NCBI GenBank assembly: GCA_035943635.1
Contig: DASZBX010000146.1
Location: 62,001 to 126,000 of the forward strand
Length of the DNA stretch: 64,000 nt
Reading direction: 5' to 3'
DNA from: DASZBX01 sp035943635
GTDB taxonomy: Bacteria; Actinomycetota; Actinomycetes; Streptomycetales; Catenulisporaceae
Made by a program: the position numbers and the translations under genes. Of the stretch, positions 23,860-32,711 are shown one piece after another (the stretch's first letter is position 1; every line of letters starts with the position of its first letter). A model generated the notes under the pieces. The model ran no database searches. It was not told the DNA's origin and was given only the letters and a program-made list of their open reading frames with translations.

Positions 23860-25317
23860 TTACTCATCGAGCATTTCGTGCGGATCACGCGGGCCGGTTT
23901 GGCCCTCCGGTTCGCGTCCGCGGGCGCCGATCGCGCTCGCCTCGCGCTCGGCGGCGTCCGTGCCGGTGCGCGACAGAACGGCCAGTCCGGCGACGAACAG
24001 GATGATCAGCGACAGCAGCGCCTGCCGGAACGAGCCGGTCACGTCCACGACCACGGTGAAGATCAGCGGGGCCAGCCAGGACGTGCCCTGGTTGCAGATC
24101 TCGTAGAGGCTGAAGAAGGTGCCTTCCAGCCCGGCCGGGATCATCGCGGTGAACAGCGGCCGGGCCAGCGACGCGACGCCGCCCAGGCCGACCGCGACCG
24201 CCACGCCGAGCACCAGCGCGTCGGTCTGGCTGTGCATGAACCCGTAGCCGTAGACCAGGACGAAGCACCAGAGCACCAGCACTGCGGACAGCACGCGTTT
24301 GGCGCCGAACCGCAGCGCGAGCCGGCCGACGCCCAGGGCGCCGCAGATCGCCACGAACTGGATCATCAGGATGAGCTTGAACAGGAACGGCGAGGCGTTG
24401 GTGGTGTCGTTGTCGAACAGTTCGTGCGTGATGTACGTCGACGCGAGCGCGATGACCGCCGACACGGCGTCGGAGAAGAGCAGGAACGCGATGAGGTAGC
24501 GGCGGGTCTGCGGCATGTCGCCCAGCAGGCGCAGCGTGCCGCGCAGTTCGGTGAACGCCGAGCGCAGGCGGCGGCCGATCGGTGCCGCGGGCGTGGCGGA
24601 GCCGGGCGTACGGCCGGAGTCGACGACGCCCGTCCGGCGCAGCCGGCTGGTCGACAGCAGCCCGAACACCGCCCACCAGATGCCCGCGGTCAGGAAGCAC
24701 CAGCGGACCATCGTGCCCTGGCCGACGCCCAGCGAGGCGTGCGACTGGACCATGACCAGGTTGACCGCGAGCAGCAGGCCGCCGCCGAGGTACCCGGCCG
24801 CGCTGCCCCAGGCCGAGATCCGGACCTGGTGCTCGCGCGGGGCGACGTCGCCGAGCAGGGAGTTGACCACGAAGTCGGCGACCCCGGCGATGAAGGTCAG
24901 CACCAGGAACAGCAGGCCGGCGTAGGCCCAGGCGTGGTAGCCGGTGGTGGCGAACAGGGCGCAGCTGGCGGATCCGGCCATGCAGCTGCCGGCGAGCCAG
25001 GACAGCCGGGCCCCGGAGCCGTCCACCAGCGCGCCGATCGGCGGCAGCAGGAAGAGCTGGACCACGGCCGCGGCGGCGATCATGAAGGAGGGGAACGCGT
25101 CCGCGCGCAGGACCACCGGCCCGACGCCGAACAGCACGCCGCGGTCACCGACCGCATTGGTGGCCAGGGCCAGCAGCCACGGGCCGAGCAGCGCGGCGGA
25201 CATGGTGGTGAAGTAGGCGTGGTCGGCCCAGGAGAACAGGGCCCACGCGTTGACCGCCTTGCGGTCGGGCACCGCGCCACTGTCCGGCGCGGTTCGGGAG
25301 GCAAGGTCGGCATTCAT
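23860..25317 (-). CDS. Atg22/UMF1-type MFS transporter (485 aa)
   Basis: The translation begins MNADLASRTAPDSGAV and enters the first helix with AWALFSWADHAYFTTM, the diagnostic opening of Atg22-like (UMF1) MFS proteins. About twelve membrane segments follow, with PLFTAMIPAGLEGTFFSLYE in the C-terminal half, also typical. Substrates in bacteria are unknown; yeast Atg22 exports amino acids from the vacuole. I start it at ATG 25317 because an in-frame start 30 nt upstream lacks a ribosome site. It forms an operon with the amidohydrolase that follows by 2 nt. Confidence 0.85.
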   Translation of the reverse strand: MNADLASRTAPDSGAVPDRKAVNAWALFSWADHAYFTTMSAALLGPWLLALATNAVGDRGVLFGVGPVVLRADAFPSFMIAAAAVVQLFLLPPIGALVDGSGARLSWLAGSCMAGSASCALFATTGYHAWAYAGLLFLVLTFIAGVADFVVNSLLGDVAPREHQVRISAWGSAAGYLGGGLLLAVNLVMVQSHASLGVGQGTMVRWCFLTAGIWWAVFGLLSTSRLRRTGVVDSGRTPGSATPAAPIGRRLRSAFTELRGTLRLLGDMPQTRRYLIAFLLFSDAVSAVIALASTYITHELFDNDTTNASPFLFKLILMIQFVAICGALGVGRLALRFGAKRVLSAVLVLWCFVLVYGYGFMHSQTDALVLGVAVAVGLGGVASLARPLFTAMIPAGLEGTFFSLYEICNQGTSWLAPLIFTVVVDVTGSFRQALLSLIILFVAGLAVLSRTGTDAAEREASAIGARGREPEGQTGPRDPHEMLDE

Positions 25318-25445
25318 CCGGGACAGGATGGCAGAACGCCCGGGCACGGTAAAGACGATGATTCCAACCGGCCCGGATTTGTTCCGGACCGGAGGTCAGA
25401 TGGTTCCGGTGTCCGGGGCCCGGTATGGCGTTGTAGTGTGCACGG

Positions 25446-26195
25446 ATGAGCACGATCGACCGGAAATTCTTCGACCGCCCGGTCCTGGAGGTGGCGAGGG
25501 ATCTGCTCGGTCAGACCCTCGTGCACGAGGGCCCGGGCGGGCGGGTGGCGGTCCGGCTGACCGAGGTCGAGGCCTACGACGGGCCGGACGATCCGGGTTC
25601 GCACGCCTTCCGCGGCCGGACGGCCCGGAACGCGACGATGTTCGGCCCGCCGGGACACGTGTACGTGTACTTCACGTACGGCATGTACTACTGCGCGAAC
25701 CTGGTGTGCGGTCCGGTGGGCCGACCTTCGGGGGTTCTGCTGCGGGCGGGCGAGGTGGCGCCGGACGGGATCGGGCTGGCCCGGTCGCGCCGGCCGAGCG
25801 CAACCGCCGACCGGGACCTGGCCCGCGGCCCGGCCCGGCTGGTGATGGCGCTGGGTCTGGGGCCGGAGTACGACGGCGCGGACGCGTGCGGGGACGGACC
25901 GATCACGCTCGTGCGCACCGAGAGCGGCCGCAAGCGCGCGGGGGCGGACGCCGAGCAGGCCGACCCGGTGATCCGGACCGGGCCGCGGGTCGGGTTGAGC
26001 GCGGCGGCGGACTGGCCGTGGCGGTTCTGGCTGGACGGGGAGCCGACCGTGAGCGTCTACCGCCCGGCCAAGCCGCGCGGCGCGAGGGTACGGACCGCGG
26101 CCGGCGACGCCGAACCGGTCGGCCCGATCGGCCCGGCTATCGCAGACCTCGCAGATCCCGCGGCGCCGATCGCGCCCGCACGCAAGAGCACGTAA
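25446..26195 (+). CDS. mpg: 3-methyladenine DNA glycosylase, AAG/MPG family (249 aa)
   Basis: DNA base-excision repair of alkylated purines is the expected role. Family motifs are intact: LLGQTLVHEG, RLTEVEAYDGPDDPGSHAFR (with the catalytic Glu), GRTARNATMFGPPGHVYVYF, TYGMYYCANLVCG and ARGPARLVMALGL. The last 40 residues are a Pro/Ala-rich tail. A TAGTGT hexamer ends 6 nt before the ATG (TGTAGT with an 8-nt gap is the alternative). The next gene starts 14 nt after the stop and has its own AAGGAG site, so they are probably cotranscribed. Confidence 0.93.
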   Translation: MSTIDRKFFDRPVLEVARDLLGQTLVHEGPGGRVAVRLTEVEAYDGPDDPGSHAFRGRTARNATMFGPPGHVYVYFTYGMYYCANLVCGPVGRPSGVLLRAGEVAPDGIGLARSRRPSATADRDLARGPARLVMALGLGPEYDGADACGDGPITLVRTESGRKRAGADAEQADPVIRTGPRVGLSAAADWPWRFWLDGEPTVSVYRPAKPRGARVRTAAGDAEPVGPIGPAIADLADPAAPIAPARKST

Positions 26196-26209
26196 GGAGA
26201 CGAGTACCG

Positions 26210-27133
26210 ATGTCACGCCGCGGCTGGATCCTGTTCGGCGCCCTGTCGATCATCTGGGGCATCCCGTATCTGCTGATCAAAGTCGTGGTCGCGGACATGT
26301 CGCCGGAGTTCCTGGTCTTCGCCCGGACCGCGATCGGCGCGCTGATCCTGATCCCGGTCGCGGCCCGGCGCGGGCAGCTGCGCCCGGCCCTGCGGGCCTG
26401 GAAACCGGTCGCGGCGTTCGCGGTCATCGAGATCGGCGGCGCGTGGCTGCTGCTGAACAACGCCGAGCAGCACATGACCAGCAGCCTGGCCGGGCTGCTG
26501 ATCGCGATGGTCCCGCTGATCAGCACGGTCCTGGCCTGGGGGCTGGGCGACCGGGGCGGGCTGGCCGGACTGCGCCTGGTCGGGCTGGTCACCGGCCTGG
26601 CCGGGGTGGTCGCGGTGGTCGGGCTGAACCTGGCCGTGGGCACCACTCCCCTGCTGGCCGTGCTGGCGATGGTGGCCACCGCGGTCTGTTACGCCGTGGC
26701 CCCGATGGTCGCCGACCGCCGGCTGGGCGAGGTGCCGCCGCTCGGCGTGATCGCGCTGAGCCTGGCCGGGGTCGCGACCGCGTACCTGCCCGCCGCGGTC
26801 ATCGGCGCGCCGCACGCCTGGCCGAACATCAGGGTGCTCAGTTCGGTGCTGGTGCTCGGCGTGGTGTGCACGGTGGCCGCGTTCCTGGTCTTCTTCGCCC
26901 TGATTGCGCAGGTCGGCCCGGTGCGGGCCACGTTCATCACGTATATCAACCCTCTGGTGGCACTGTTGTTGGGCGTCGCGGTGCTCGGCGAGAAGATCAC
27001 CACCGGGATGCTGATCGGCCTGCCGCTGATCCTGGCCGGCAGTTACCTGGCCACGCGCAGGCCCGCGTCACAGCAGGCTGAGTCGGTGCCCGCAGGCCTG
27101 GAAACCGGGCTGGCCGAGGCGAGCACGCCGTAG
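26210..27133 (+). CDS. EamA/DMT-family transporter (307 aa)
   Basis: Ten hydrophobic segments in two EamA repeats are visible, with WILFGALSIIWGIPYLLIKV at the start of the first, and FFALIAQVGPVRATFITYIN with PLVALLLGVAVLGE at the end of the second, typical of drug/metabolite transporters such as RhtA or YdcZ-like exporters. AAGGAG lies 9 nt before the ATG. It follows the DNA glycosylase by 14 nt, although there is no obvious functional link. It probably exports amino acids or small metabolites. Confidence 0.88.
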   Translation: MSRRGWILFGALSIIWGIPYLLIKVVVADMSPEFLVFARTAIGALILIPVAARRGQLRPALRAWKPVAAFAVIEIGGAWLLLNNAEQHMTSSLAGLLIAMVPLISTVLAWGLGDRGGLAGLRLVGLVTGLAGVVAVVGLNLAVGTTPLLAVLAMVATAVCYAVAPMVADRRLGEVPPLGVIALSLAGVATAYLPAAVIGAPHAWPNIRVLSSVLVLGVVCTVAAFLVFFALIAQVGPVRATFITYINPLVALLLGVAVLGEKITTGMLIGLPLILAGSYLATRRPASQQAESVPAGLETGLAEASTP

Positions 27134-27161
27134 GGCCCACGCCGGGGAATCCCTTAGCCGG

Positions 27162-27989
27162 TCAGCAAACCCGGCACACGGTCCGCTCGGCGTCGGCGTC
27201 GGCATCAACGCTGGCATCGGCATCGCGGATCCGCCGGAGTTCCGCCGTGATCAGGTCGGCCAGCAGTCCCGGCGCGCGCAGCGGCAACATGTGGTCGGCG
27301 CCCGGCACGATCGTCAGCTCGCAGCCGGGGATCCGCGCCGCGGCCGCCCGACCGCAGTCGGCGACCATCAGGTACTCGCGGTCGCCGAGCACCAGCCGGG
27401 TCGGGGCGCGCAGGTCCTCGAGTCGGCTGAACGTGTCCGGATCGGGTTGGAGGAACGGGTACTGCGCGTGCATTCCCCTGATCGCGCTGCGGATCTGCGC
27501 CTGCGCGGCCGGGCCGGGGTCGGCCGGTGCGAAGGTGCGCAGGCCCAGCTCCAGCAGGCCTTCGTCGTCGCCGTCCTCGACCAGGCGGCTGCACTCGGCG
27601 CCGAACCGGTCGCCCTGCGGCCAGGGGTACCCGGCGATGCCGGGCGCGACCAGCAGCAGGGACCGCACCCGCTCGGGCCGGGCCAGAGCCAGCCCGGCCG
27701 CGGTCGCGCCGCCGCTGCTGTGCCCCACGACGATGGCCCGCTCGACGCCGAAGTGGTCCAGCACGCCGATCAGGTCGTCGAGCGCGCGGAACGGCGCGGC
27801 CGGCGCCGGGGAACGGCCGTAGCCGCGGGTGTCGGAGCGGATCACCCGGGCGGCGAAGCGGAGCCGGGCGGCCACCTCGTCCCAGATCGCCGAGTCGCCC
27901 CAGCCGGGGTGCAGCAGGATGACCGGGATGCCCTCGCCGGCGTCCTCGGCCCACACCTCGCCGCTGTCCAGCGCAACCATGGTCTCCAT
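27162..27989 (-). CDS. Alpha/beta hydrolase (275 aa)
   Basis: A compact hydrolase: VILLHPGWGDSAIWDEV (oxyanion loop), SDTRGYGRSP, nucleophile elbow GHSSGG with Ser91, and GADHMLPLRAP with the catalytic His. No signal peptide is present. The C-terminus is an odd Asp/Ala repeat ending ERTVCRVC with two Cys. I start at ATG 27989, 6 nt after CATACT; an ATG 9 nt further in has GGAGACC upstream and is an alternative. It is convergent with the EamA gene and monocistronic. The substrate is unknown. Confidence 0.83.
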   Translation of the reverse strand: METMVALDSGEVWAEDAGEGIPVILLHPGWGDSAIWDEVAARLRFAARVIRSDTRGYGRSPAPAAPFRALDDLIGVLDHFGVERAIVVGHSSGGATAAGLALARPERVRSLLLVAPGIAGYPWPQGDRFGAECSRLVEDGDDEGLLELGLRTFAPADPGPAAQAQIRSAIRGMHAQYPFLQPDPDTFSRLEDLRAPTRLVLGDREYLMVADCGRAAAARIPGCELTIVPGADHMLPLRAPGLLADLITAELRRIRDADASVDADADAERTVCRVC

Positions 27990-28137
27990 ATCAGGAGTAT
28001 GAGCGCACCCCGGCGCCCGGGGCTACGGCGCTGAGCGGCCCGCCAGGGCGCGAGCCAGGCCGCGGCCTCGCGACGGCGCGACCGCCGCGCCGCGCGACCT
28101 CGCGTGCCGCGCACGCGCCGATCCGCGGCGCCACGGC

Positions 28138-28701
28138 TCAGACCCGCGCCAGGAACTCCCGGATCCGCCCGACGGCCAGGGTGGTCGCCGCCTCGTCGTA
28201 GTCGGGCAGGTCCGGGTCGGTGAACAGGTGGCCTGCGCCGGGGTAGCGGTGCAGGTCGCCGACGGCCGCCTCGGCGGCCAGGGACCGCGCGGCCTCGTCG
28301 TCGACCCAGGGGTCGTCCACGCTGGTGTGCACGGCGAGCGGCACCGGCGCGGGCCAGGGAGCGCCGAAGGTGGCGCTGGGCAGGGCGCCGTGCATCAGGA
28401 TCGCGCCGCGGGCGCCGGGGCGGGTCTGCGCGAGCAGCTGGGCCGGGCCGGCGCCGAGGGAGAAGCCGAGGTAGACCAGGTCGGCCGGCAGGGGCTGGGC
28501 GTGGGCGGTGGCGCGCCGCCCGATCTCGTCGAAGCCCAGCTGGTCCCGGTAGGCGATCCCCTCGGTCAGGTCGTCGAAGGTGCGGCCGTCGTAGAAGTCC
28601 GGCACGTGCACGGTGTGGCCGTCGCCGCGCAGCCGGTCGGCGAAGGCGTGGACCCCGGGACGCAGTCCGAGGGCGGAGTGGAACAACAGGATCTCAGTCA
28701 T
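28138..28701 (-). CDS. Dienelactone-hydrolase-family protein (187 aa)
   Basis: The short alpha/beta fold matches dienelactone hydrolases: ILLFHSALGLRPGVHAFADR, HVPDFYDGRTFDD, LGFSLGAGPAQ and GAGHLFTDPDLPDYDEAAT. The nucleophile position carries Ser81 rather than the Cys of classical DLH enzymes. ATG 28701 has TACGGT ending exactly 7 nt upstream, so it is probably leaderless. It is divergent from a TetR gene only 44 bp away and shares its operator region, so that TetR most likely regulates it. 27990-28137 shows no gene. Confidence 0.83.
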   Translation of the reverse strand: MTEILLFHSALGLRPGVHAFADRLRGDGHTVHVPDFYDGRTFDDLTEGIAYRDQLGFDEIGRRATAHAQPLPADLVYLGFSLGAGPAQLLAQTRPGARGAILMHGALPSATFGAPWPAPVPLAVHTSVDDPWVDDEAARSLAAEAAVGDLHRYPGAGHLFTDPDLPDYDEAATTLAVGRIREFLARV

Positions 28702-28702
28702 A

Positions 28703-28739
28703 CTGGACACCGTACAATTCAAACTGGACGATGTACAAT
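28703..28739. promoter_or_regulatory. Direct-repeat operator between DLH and TetR genes
   Basis: CTGGACNNNGTACAAT occurs twice, at 28703-28718 and 28724-28739, exactly 21 bp apart (two helical turns). The second copy contains the TACAAT -10 of the TetR gene. The first overlaps, on the other strand, the TACGGT -10 of the DLH gene. One regulator bound here would shut both promoters. Confidence 0.65.
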
Positions 28740-28745
28740 AGGCGG

Positions 28746-29396
28746 ATGGCGAACACCCGAACCCCCGGCCAGCGGGCCGGCCTGAGCCAGTCCGACGTCG
28801 TGGCCGCGGCGCGGGCGATCCTGCACGGCGAAGGCGTCGCGGCCGTGTCGATGCGCCGGATCGCGGCCGGGCTCGGCGTGGCGCCCAACGCGCTCTACAG
28901 CCATGTCGCCGACAAGGACGCGCTGCTCGACCTGCTGCTCGACAGCGCGCTGGCCGACATCGATCTGAGCCCGGCCGGCGGGTGGCGCGACTGCGTGGAG
29001 GCGGTCCTGGCCGACGTGCGCCGGGCCCTGCTGGCCGACGCCGACCTGGTCCCGCTGTTCCTGGCCCGGCAGACGATCGGCCCGAACGCGGTCCGGGTGG
29101 CCGAGACGGTCCTCGACCACCTGGACCGGGGCGGGGTGCGCGGGCCGGACGGGGTCCGCGTGTTCCAGGTGCTGCTGGTGCACACCGTCGGGGCGACCGC
29201 GTTCGAACTCGGCCGGCGCGACGACCCGGATCCCCCGGCCCGCCGCCGCCGGGGCCGCCAGACGGCCCTGGCCCTGGACCCGGCCGGGTTTCCGCACATG
29301 ACGTCTCAGGCCACGGCGATGTCGCGGTACCCGGGCGACACCGTGTTCCGCCTCGGCCTGCGGCTGATCATGGACGGTCTCGCGGCATCCCGCTGA
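28746..29396 (+). CDS. TetR-family regulator with TetR_C-type ligand domain (216 aa)
   Basis: The helix-turn-helix is SQSDVVAAARAILHGEGVAA followed by SMRRIAAGLGVAPNALYSHV; the C-terminal domain resembles the TetR/TetR_C_1 group with LIMDGLAASR at the end. I start it at ATG 28746 because TACAAT ends 6 nt upstream; an in-frame ATG 15 nt earlier lies inside the operator. It probably represses itself and the divergent dienelactone-hydrolase-like gene. Confidence 0.87.
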   Translation: MANTRTPGQRAGLSQSDVVAAARAILHGEGVAAVSMRRIAAGLGVAPNALYSHVADKDALLDLLLDSALADIDLSPAGGWRDCVEAVLADVRRALLADADLVPLFLARQTIGPNAVRVAETVLDHLDRGGVRGPDGVRVFQVLLVHTVGATAFELGRRDDPDPPARRRRGRQTALALDPAGFPHMTSQATAMSRYPGDTVFRLGLRLIMDGLAASR

Positions 29397-29456
29397 GCAG
29401 CGGACCGGCCGACCTCGGCCCGCCGCCGCCCGGCCGCGCCGAGGCAGTCAGTACCC

Positions 29457-30110
29457 TCAGTCCTCCGGGGAGATCAGGCTTCGAACGATCGCCTTGACCG
29501 AGTACTCCAGCGCGGCGGCGCGCTCGTCGCCGACCACGTTGCGCAGCGGGCCGTCCAGGAACAGCACCGCGAGGCCGTGCACGCCGCTCCACGCCGCGAA
29601 CTCGGCCAGCGGGCGCCGCTGCGGCGGCATCAGGCCGACCGCGACCAGCTCGTCCAGCAGCTGGCCGAGCACCTGGAAGGCGTTGACCTCGTCGTAGGAG
29701 ATCTCCAGCGGGTCGCCCGGCGCGGCGTCCTGGTCGCGGCAGAAGGCCGTGTTGAACAATCCCGGTTCGGTGAACGCGAAGTCGATGTACGCGTACGCGG
29801 CGGAGGTGAGCCGGGCCACGGCCAGCGCGCCGGAGCCGTCGGCCGGGCCGCACTCGCCGAGGCTCTCCTGCAGGATCCGGGCCAGGGCGCCCAGGGCCCG
29901 GCGCTTGACCTCGGTCAGCAGTTGATTCTGGCCGTCGAAGTAGCGGTACGCGGCGGTGGCCGAGACCCCGACCCGGCGGGCCGCCTCGCGCAGCACGACC
30001 GCCTCCGGGCCGCCCTGCCGGGCCAGCTCCAGCGCGGCCCCGGACAGGGCGTTGCGCAGGTCGCCGTGGTGGTAATGGGTCCGCGATACGGCGCTCTTCC
30101 TCGTGCTCAT
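29457..30110 (-). CDS. TetR-family regulator of the MMPL transporter (217 aa)
   Basis: HTHYHHGDLRNALSGAA-like opening (THYHHGDLRNALSGAALELA) and VLREAARRVGVSATAAYRYF identify a TetR regulator with a WHG-type C-terminal domain. GGAGGG lies 4 nt before the ATG. It is divergent from the MMPL gene, with two copies of a 16-bp site in between, the first only 20 bp from its own start. Autoregulation and repression of the pump are likely. Confidence 0.88.
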   Translation of the reverse strand: MSTRKSAVSRTHYHHGDLRNALSGAALELARQGGPEAVVLREAARRVGVSATAAYRYFDGQNQLLTEVKRRALGALARILQESLGECGPADGSGALAVARLTSAAYAYIDFAFTEPGLFNTAFCRDQDAAPGDPLEISYDEVNAFQVLGQLLDELVAVGLMPPQRRPLAEFAAWSGVHGLAVLFLDGPLRNVVGDERAAALEYSVKAIVRSLISPED

Positions 30111-30129
30111 CCCTCCATGATGCCCGATA

Positions 30130-30190
30130 TTGACACCGTTAACATTTCTCGGCAGACTGGGCCGCGGACAGAAGTTGACGTTGTTAACAT
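30130..30190. promoter_or_regulatory. Two direct-repeat TetR operators before the MMPL gene
   Basis: TTGACNNNGTTAACAT occurs at 30130-30145 and 30175-30190, 45 bp apart. Each holds a GTTAAC palindrome next to a TTGAC -35-like element. The arrangement would let the divergent TetR control both promoters. Confidence 0.65.
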
Positions 30191-30229
30191 ATCTGCCCCG
30201 TTCCAGGGGCGCAGCTCGGGGAGGCCGTC

Positions 30230-32434
30230 ATGCTCGGCACATTCGCAGATCTCGTCTACCGCAGGGCGAAGGTGGTGCTGGCCCTGGCCGGGATCGTCCT
30301 CGTCCTCGCGGCCGCACTCGGCATCGGGGCGTTCGGCAAGCTGGAGTCCGGCGGCTTCCAGGACCCGGCCGCGCAGTCCACCCGGGCGCAGAACCTGCTC
30401 GGCTCCGACTTCGGCGGGCAGTCCAACCTGGTCCTGCTGGTGCACGCGCGCACCGGGACCGTGGACGACCCGGCGGTCACCGCCGCGGGCACCAAGCTGG
30501 CCGCGCAGCTGTCGGCCGACCCGACCGCGTCGAACGTGGTGTCCTACTGGAAGACCCAGGCCCCGGCGCTGCGCTCGACCGACCGGACCGACGCTCTGAT
30601 CACGCTGCACGTCCTCGGCGACGACAACCAGGTCGTCACCAACAGCAAGAAGATCGTGGCCGACTACGCCCAGGACACCAGCACGATCACCGTGCAGGCG
30701 GGCGGCTCCGAGGGGGTGGGCGTCGCGGTCAACGACCAGGTGACCAAGAGCCTCGGGCTGGCCGAGGGGATCGCCGTCCCGATCACCGCGCTGCTGCTGG
30801 TGCTCGCCTTCGGCAGCGTGGTCGCCGCGGCCCTGCCGCTGGCCATCGGCCTGACCGCGATCCTGGGCACGTTCGCCGAGCTGTTCATCCTCGGCAGCAT
30901 CACCGACGTCTCAGTCTTCGCGATCAACCTCACCACCGCGCTCGGCCTGGGCCTGGGCATCGACTACGCGCTGCTGCTGGTGGCCAGGTTCCGCGAGCAG
31001 CTGGCCCAGGGGGCGTCGACGCACGACGCGGTGGTCGGCACCGTGACCACGGCCGGGCGCACGATCCTGTTCTCGGCCCTGACGGTGGCCGCGGCCCTGG
31101 CCTCGCTGCTGGTCTTCCCGCTCTACTTCCTGCGCTCCTTCGCCTACGCGGGCGTCGGGGTGGTGGCCATCGCGGCTATCAGCGCGCTGGTCATCGTGCC
31201 CGCGCTGCTGTCCCTGCTCGGCCCGAAGGTGAACGCGGGCAAGCTGCCCTGGTCCAAGGCCGACCGCGGCTCGGCCGCGCCGTTCTGGGGCCGGCTGGCC
31301 GCCGGGGTGATGCGCCGCCCGGCACTGACCGCGCTGCCGGTGGTCGCGCTGTTGCTGCTGCTGGCCTCGCCGCTGCTGCACGTCGTGTTCGGCACGCCGG
31401 ACGAGCAGGTGCTGCGGCCCGGTTCGCCGGTGCGGGTGGTGGCCGACGCGCTGAACAACGACTTCGCCGGCAACCAGTCCAACGCGATCCAGGTGGTCAG
31501 CCCCGGGCGTGCCGGCGCGGCCGACGCCGCCGCGTACGTCAAGCGGCTGGACGCGCTGCCCGGCGTGGCCGGGGTGACGGTCCAGGAGGGCACCGGCGCG
31601 GACCTGTTCGTCGTGCTGACCGACCTGGCCGCCCCGGCGCCCGCAGCCCAGGACCTGGTCACCGACATCAGGGCCCTGCCCGGCCCCGGCGGCGCGCAGA
31701 CGCTGACCGGCGGCAACACCGCGGTGCTGATGGACACCAAGCACTCGATCGCGGCGAAGCTGCCGCTGGCGATCGGCCTGGTCGCGCTGACCACGCTGCT
31801 GATCCTGTTCCTGTTCACCGGCAGCGTGATCCAGCCGGTGCGGGCGCTGCTGCTCAACTCGCTGTCGATCACCAGCGCGATCGGCGTGATGGTCTGGATC
31901 TTCCAGAGCGGGCATCTGGGCGGTCTGCTGGACTTCACCGCGCGGCCGATGGACACGAGTATGACGGTACTGATGTTCTGTATCGCGTTCGGCTTGTCGA
32001 TGGACTACGAGGTGTTCCTGACCAGCCGGATCAAGGAGCTGCACGACCGCGGCGCGAGCCCGGCCGAGGCGGTCTCCGGCGGCCTGGCCCGGACCGGCCG
32101 GATCGTGTCGACCGCGGCGGCGCTGCTGGCGATCAGCTTCTTCGCGTTCGGCACCGCCTCGATCAGCTTCCTGCAGATGTTCGGCCTCGGCTGCGGCCTG
32201 GCCATCCTGATCGACGCGCTGCTGGTCCGCGGCATCCTGGTTCCGGCCACGATGCGGGTGCTGGGCCGGCACGCGTGGTGGGCCCCGGCGCCGCTGCGGG
32301 CGTTGCACCGGCGGATCGGGCTGAGCGAGGCGCAGGACGAGTCCGGCGTGGCCGAGGGTACGGCCCCGGGTTCGGATGCGGGTTCGGTCGAGAGCGAGGA
32401 CCGGGACAGCGGTTCGGTTCTGCTGCGCAAGTAG
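30230..32434 (+). CDS. MMPL/RND-family transporter (734 aa)
   Basis: The topology is the MMPL type: one N-terminal helix, a periplasmic-side loop of about 150 residues, six helices, then the same again. The conserved proton-relay segments are present in both halves (LGLGLGIDYALLLVARFREQ and AFGLSMDYEVFLTSRIKELH). Such proteins export lipids or hydrophobic drugs. GGGGAGG lies 3 nt before the ATG. The divergent TetR and the twin operators make it an inducible efflux gene. A UUCG-capped hairpin follows 45 bp after the stop. Confidence 0.92.
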   Translation: MLGTFADLVYRRAKVVLALAGIVLVLAAALGIGAFGKLESGGFQDPAAQSTRAQNLLGSDFGGQSNLVLLVHARTGTVDDPAVTAAGTKLAAQLSADPTASNVVSYWKTQAPALRSTDRTDALITLHVLGDDNQVVTNSKKIVADYAQDTSTITVQAGGSEGVGVAVNDQVTKSLGLAEGIAVPITALLLVLAFGSVVAAALPLAIGLTAILGTFAELFILGSITDVSVFAINLTTALGLGLGIDYALLLVARFREQLAQGASTHDAVVGTVTTAGRTILFSALTVAAALASLLVFPLYFLRSFAYAGVGVVAIAAISALVIVPALLSLLGPKVNAGKLPWSKADRGSAAPFWGRLAAGVMRRPALTALPVVALLLLLASPLLHVVFGTPDEQVLRPGSPVRVVADALNNDFAGNQSNAIQVVSPGRAGAADAAAYVKRLDALPGVAGVTVQEGTGADLFVVLTDLAAPAPAAQDLVTDIRALPGPGGAQTLTGGNTAVLMDTKHSIAAKLPLAIGLVALTTLLILFLFTGSVIQPVRALLLNSLSITSAIGVMVWIFQSGHLGGLLDFTARPMDTSMTVLMFCIAFGLSMDYEVFLTSRIKELHDRGASPAEAVSGGLARTGRIVSTAAALLAISFFAFGTASISFLQMFGLGCGLAILIDALLVRGILVPATMRVLGRHAWWAPAPLRALHRRIGLSEAQDESGVAEGTAPGSDAGSVESEDRDSGSVLLRK

Positions 32435-32478
32435 CGCGTCACTCGGACAGACGCATTGGTCCGTTCAGGTGAGCCACA

Positions 32479-32504
32479 GCGCCGTCGGCTTCGGCCGGCG
32501 GCGC
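32479..32504 (+). terminator. UUCG-capped hairpin after the MMPL gene
   Basis: Arms 32479-32489 and 32494-32504 pair over 11 bp with one G-U wobble around a TTCG tetraloop. It lies 45 bp after the MMPL stop, and there is no T-tract. Confidence 0.7.
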
Positions 32505-32542
32505 CTCGCTTTCCGAGGCCGCGTCCCGGGATCGTCCGCGGA

Positions 32543-32701
32543 CTAGACGAGTTGCTCCGCAGACGACAAAGGGATGCGGCCGGCCGCGGCGCACGCCCAG
32601 CCACCACCGCTGAGCCGTTTCGCCGTGCACACCCAGCCGGCAGGTCAGCGCACCTACCAGCAACTCGGCTCAGGCGCCAGAATTCGGAACAACGCGTCTA
32701 G
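32543..32701 (+). repeat. Dispersed inverted-repeat element, copy B (159 bp)
   Basis: It starts CTAGACGAGTTGCTCCG and ends AATTCGGAACAACGCGTCTAG, inverted copies of each other over the outer 17 bp (3 mismatches); the rest of the left terminal repeat is lost relative to copy C at 42604. The interior shares 70-80% of its bases with copy C, including a minus-strand reading frame containing VHGETA and WLGVRRGRPH. The right-end CTAG continues as TAGACT, 7 nt before the next ATG. Confidence 0.75.
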
Positions 32702-32711
32702 ACTCGCCACT

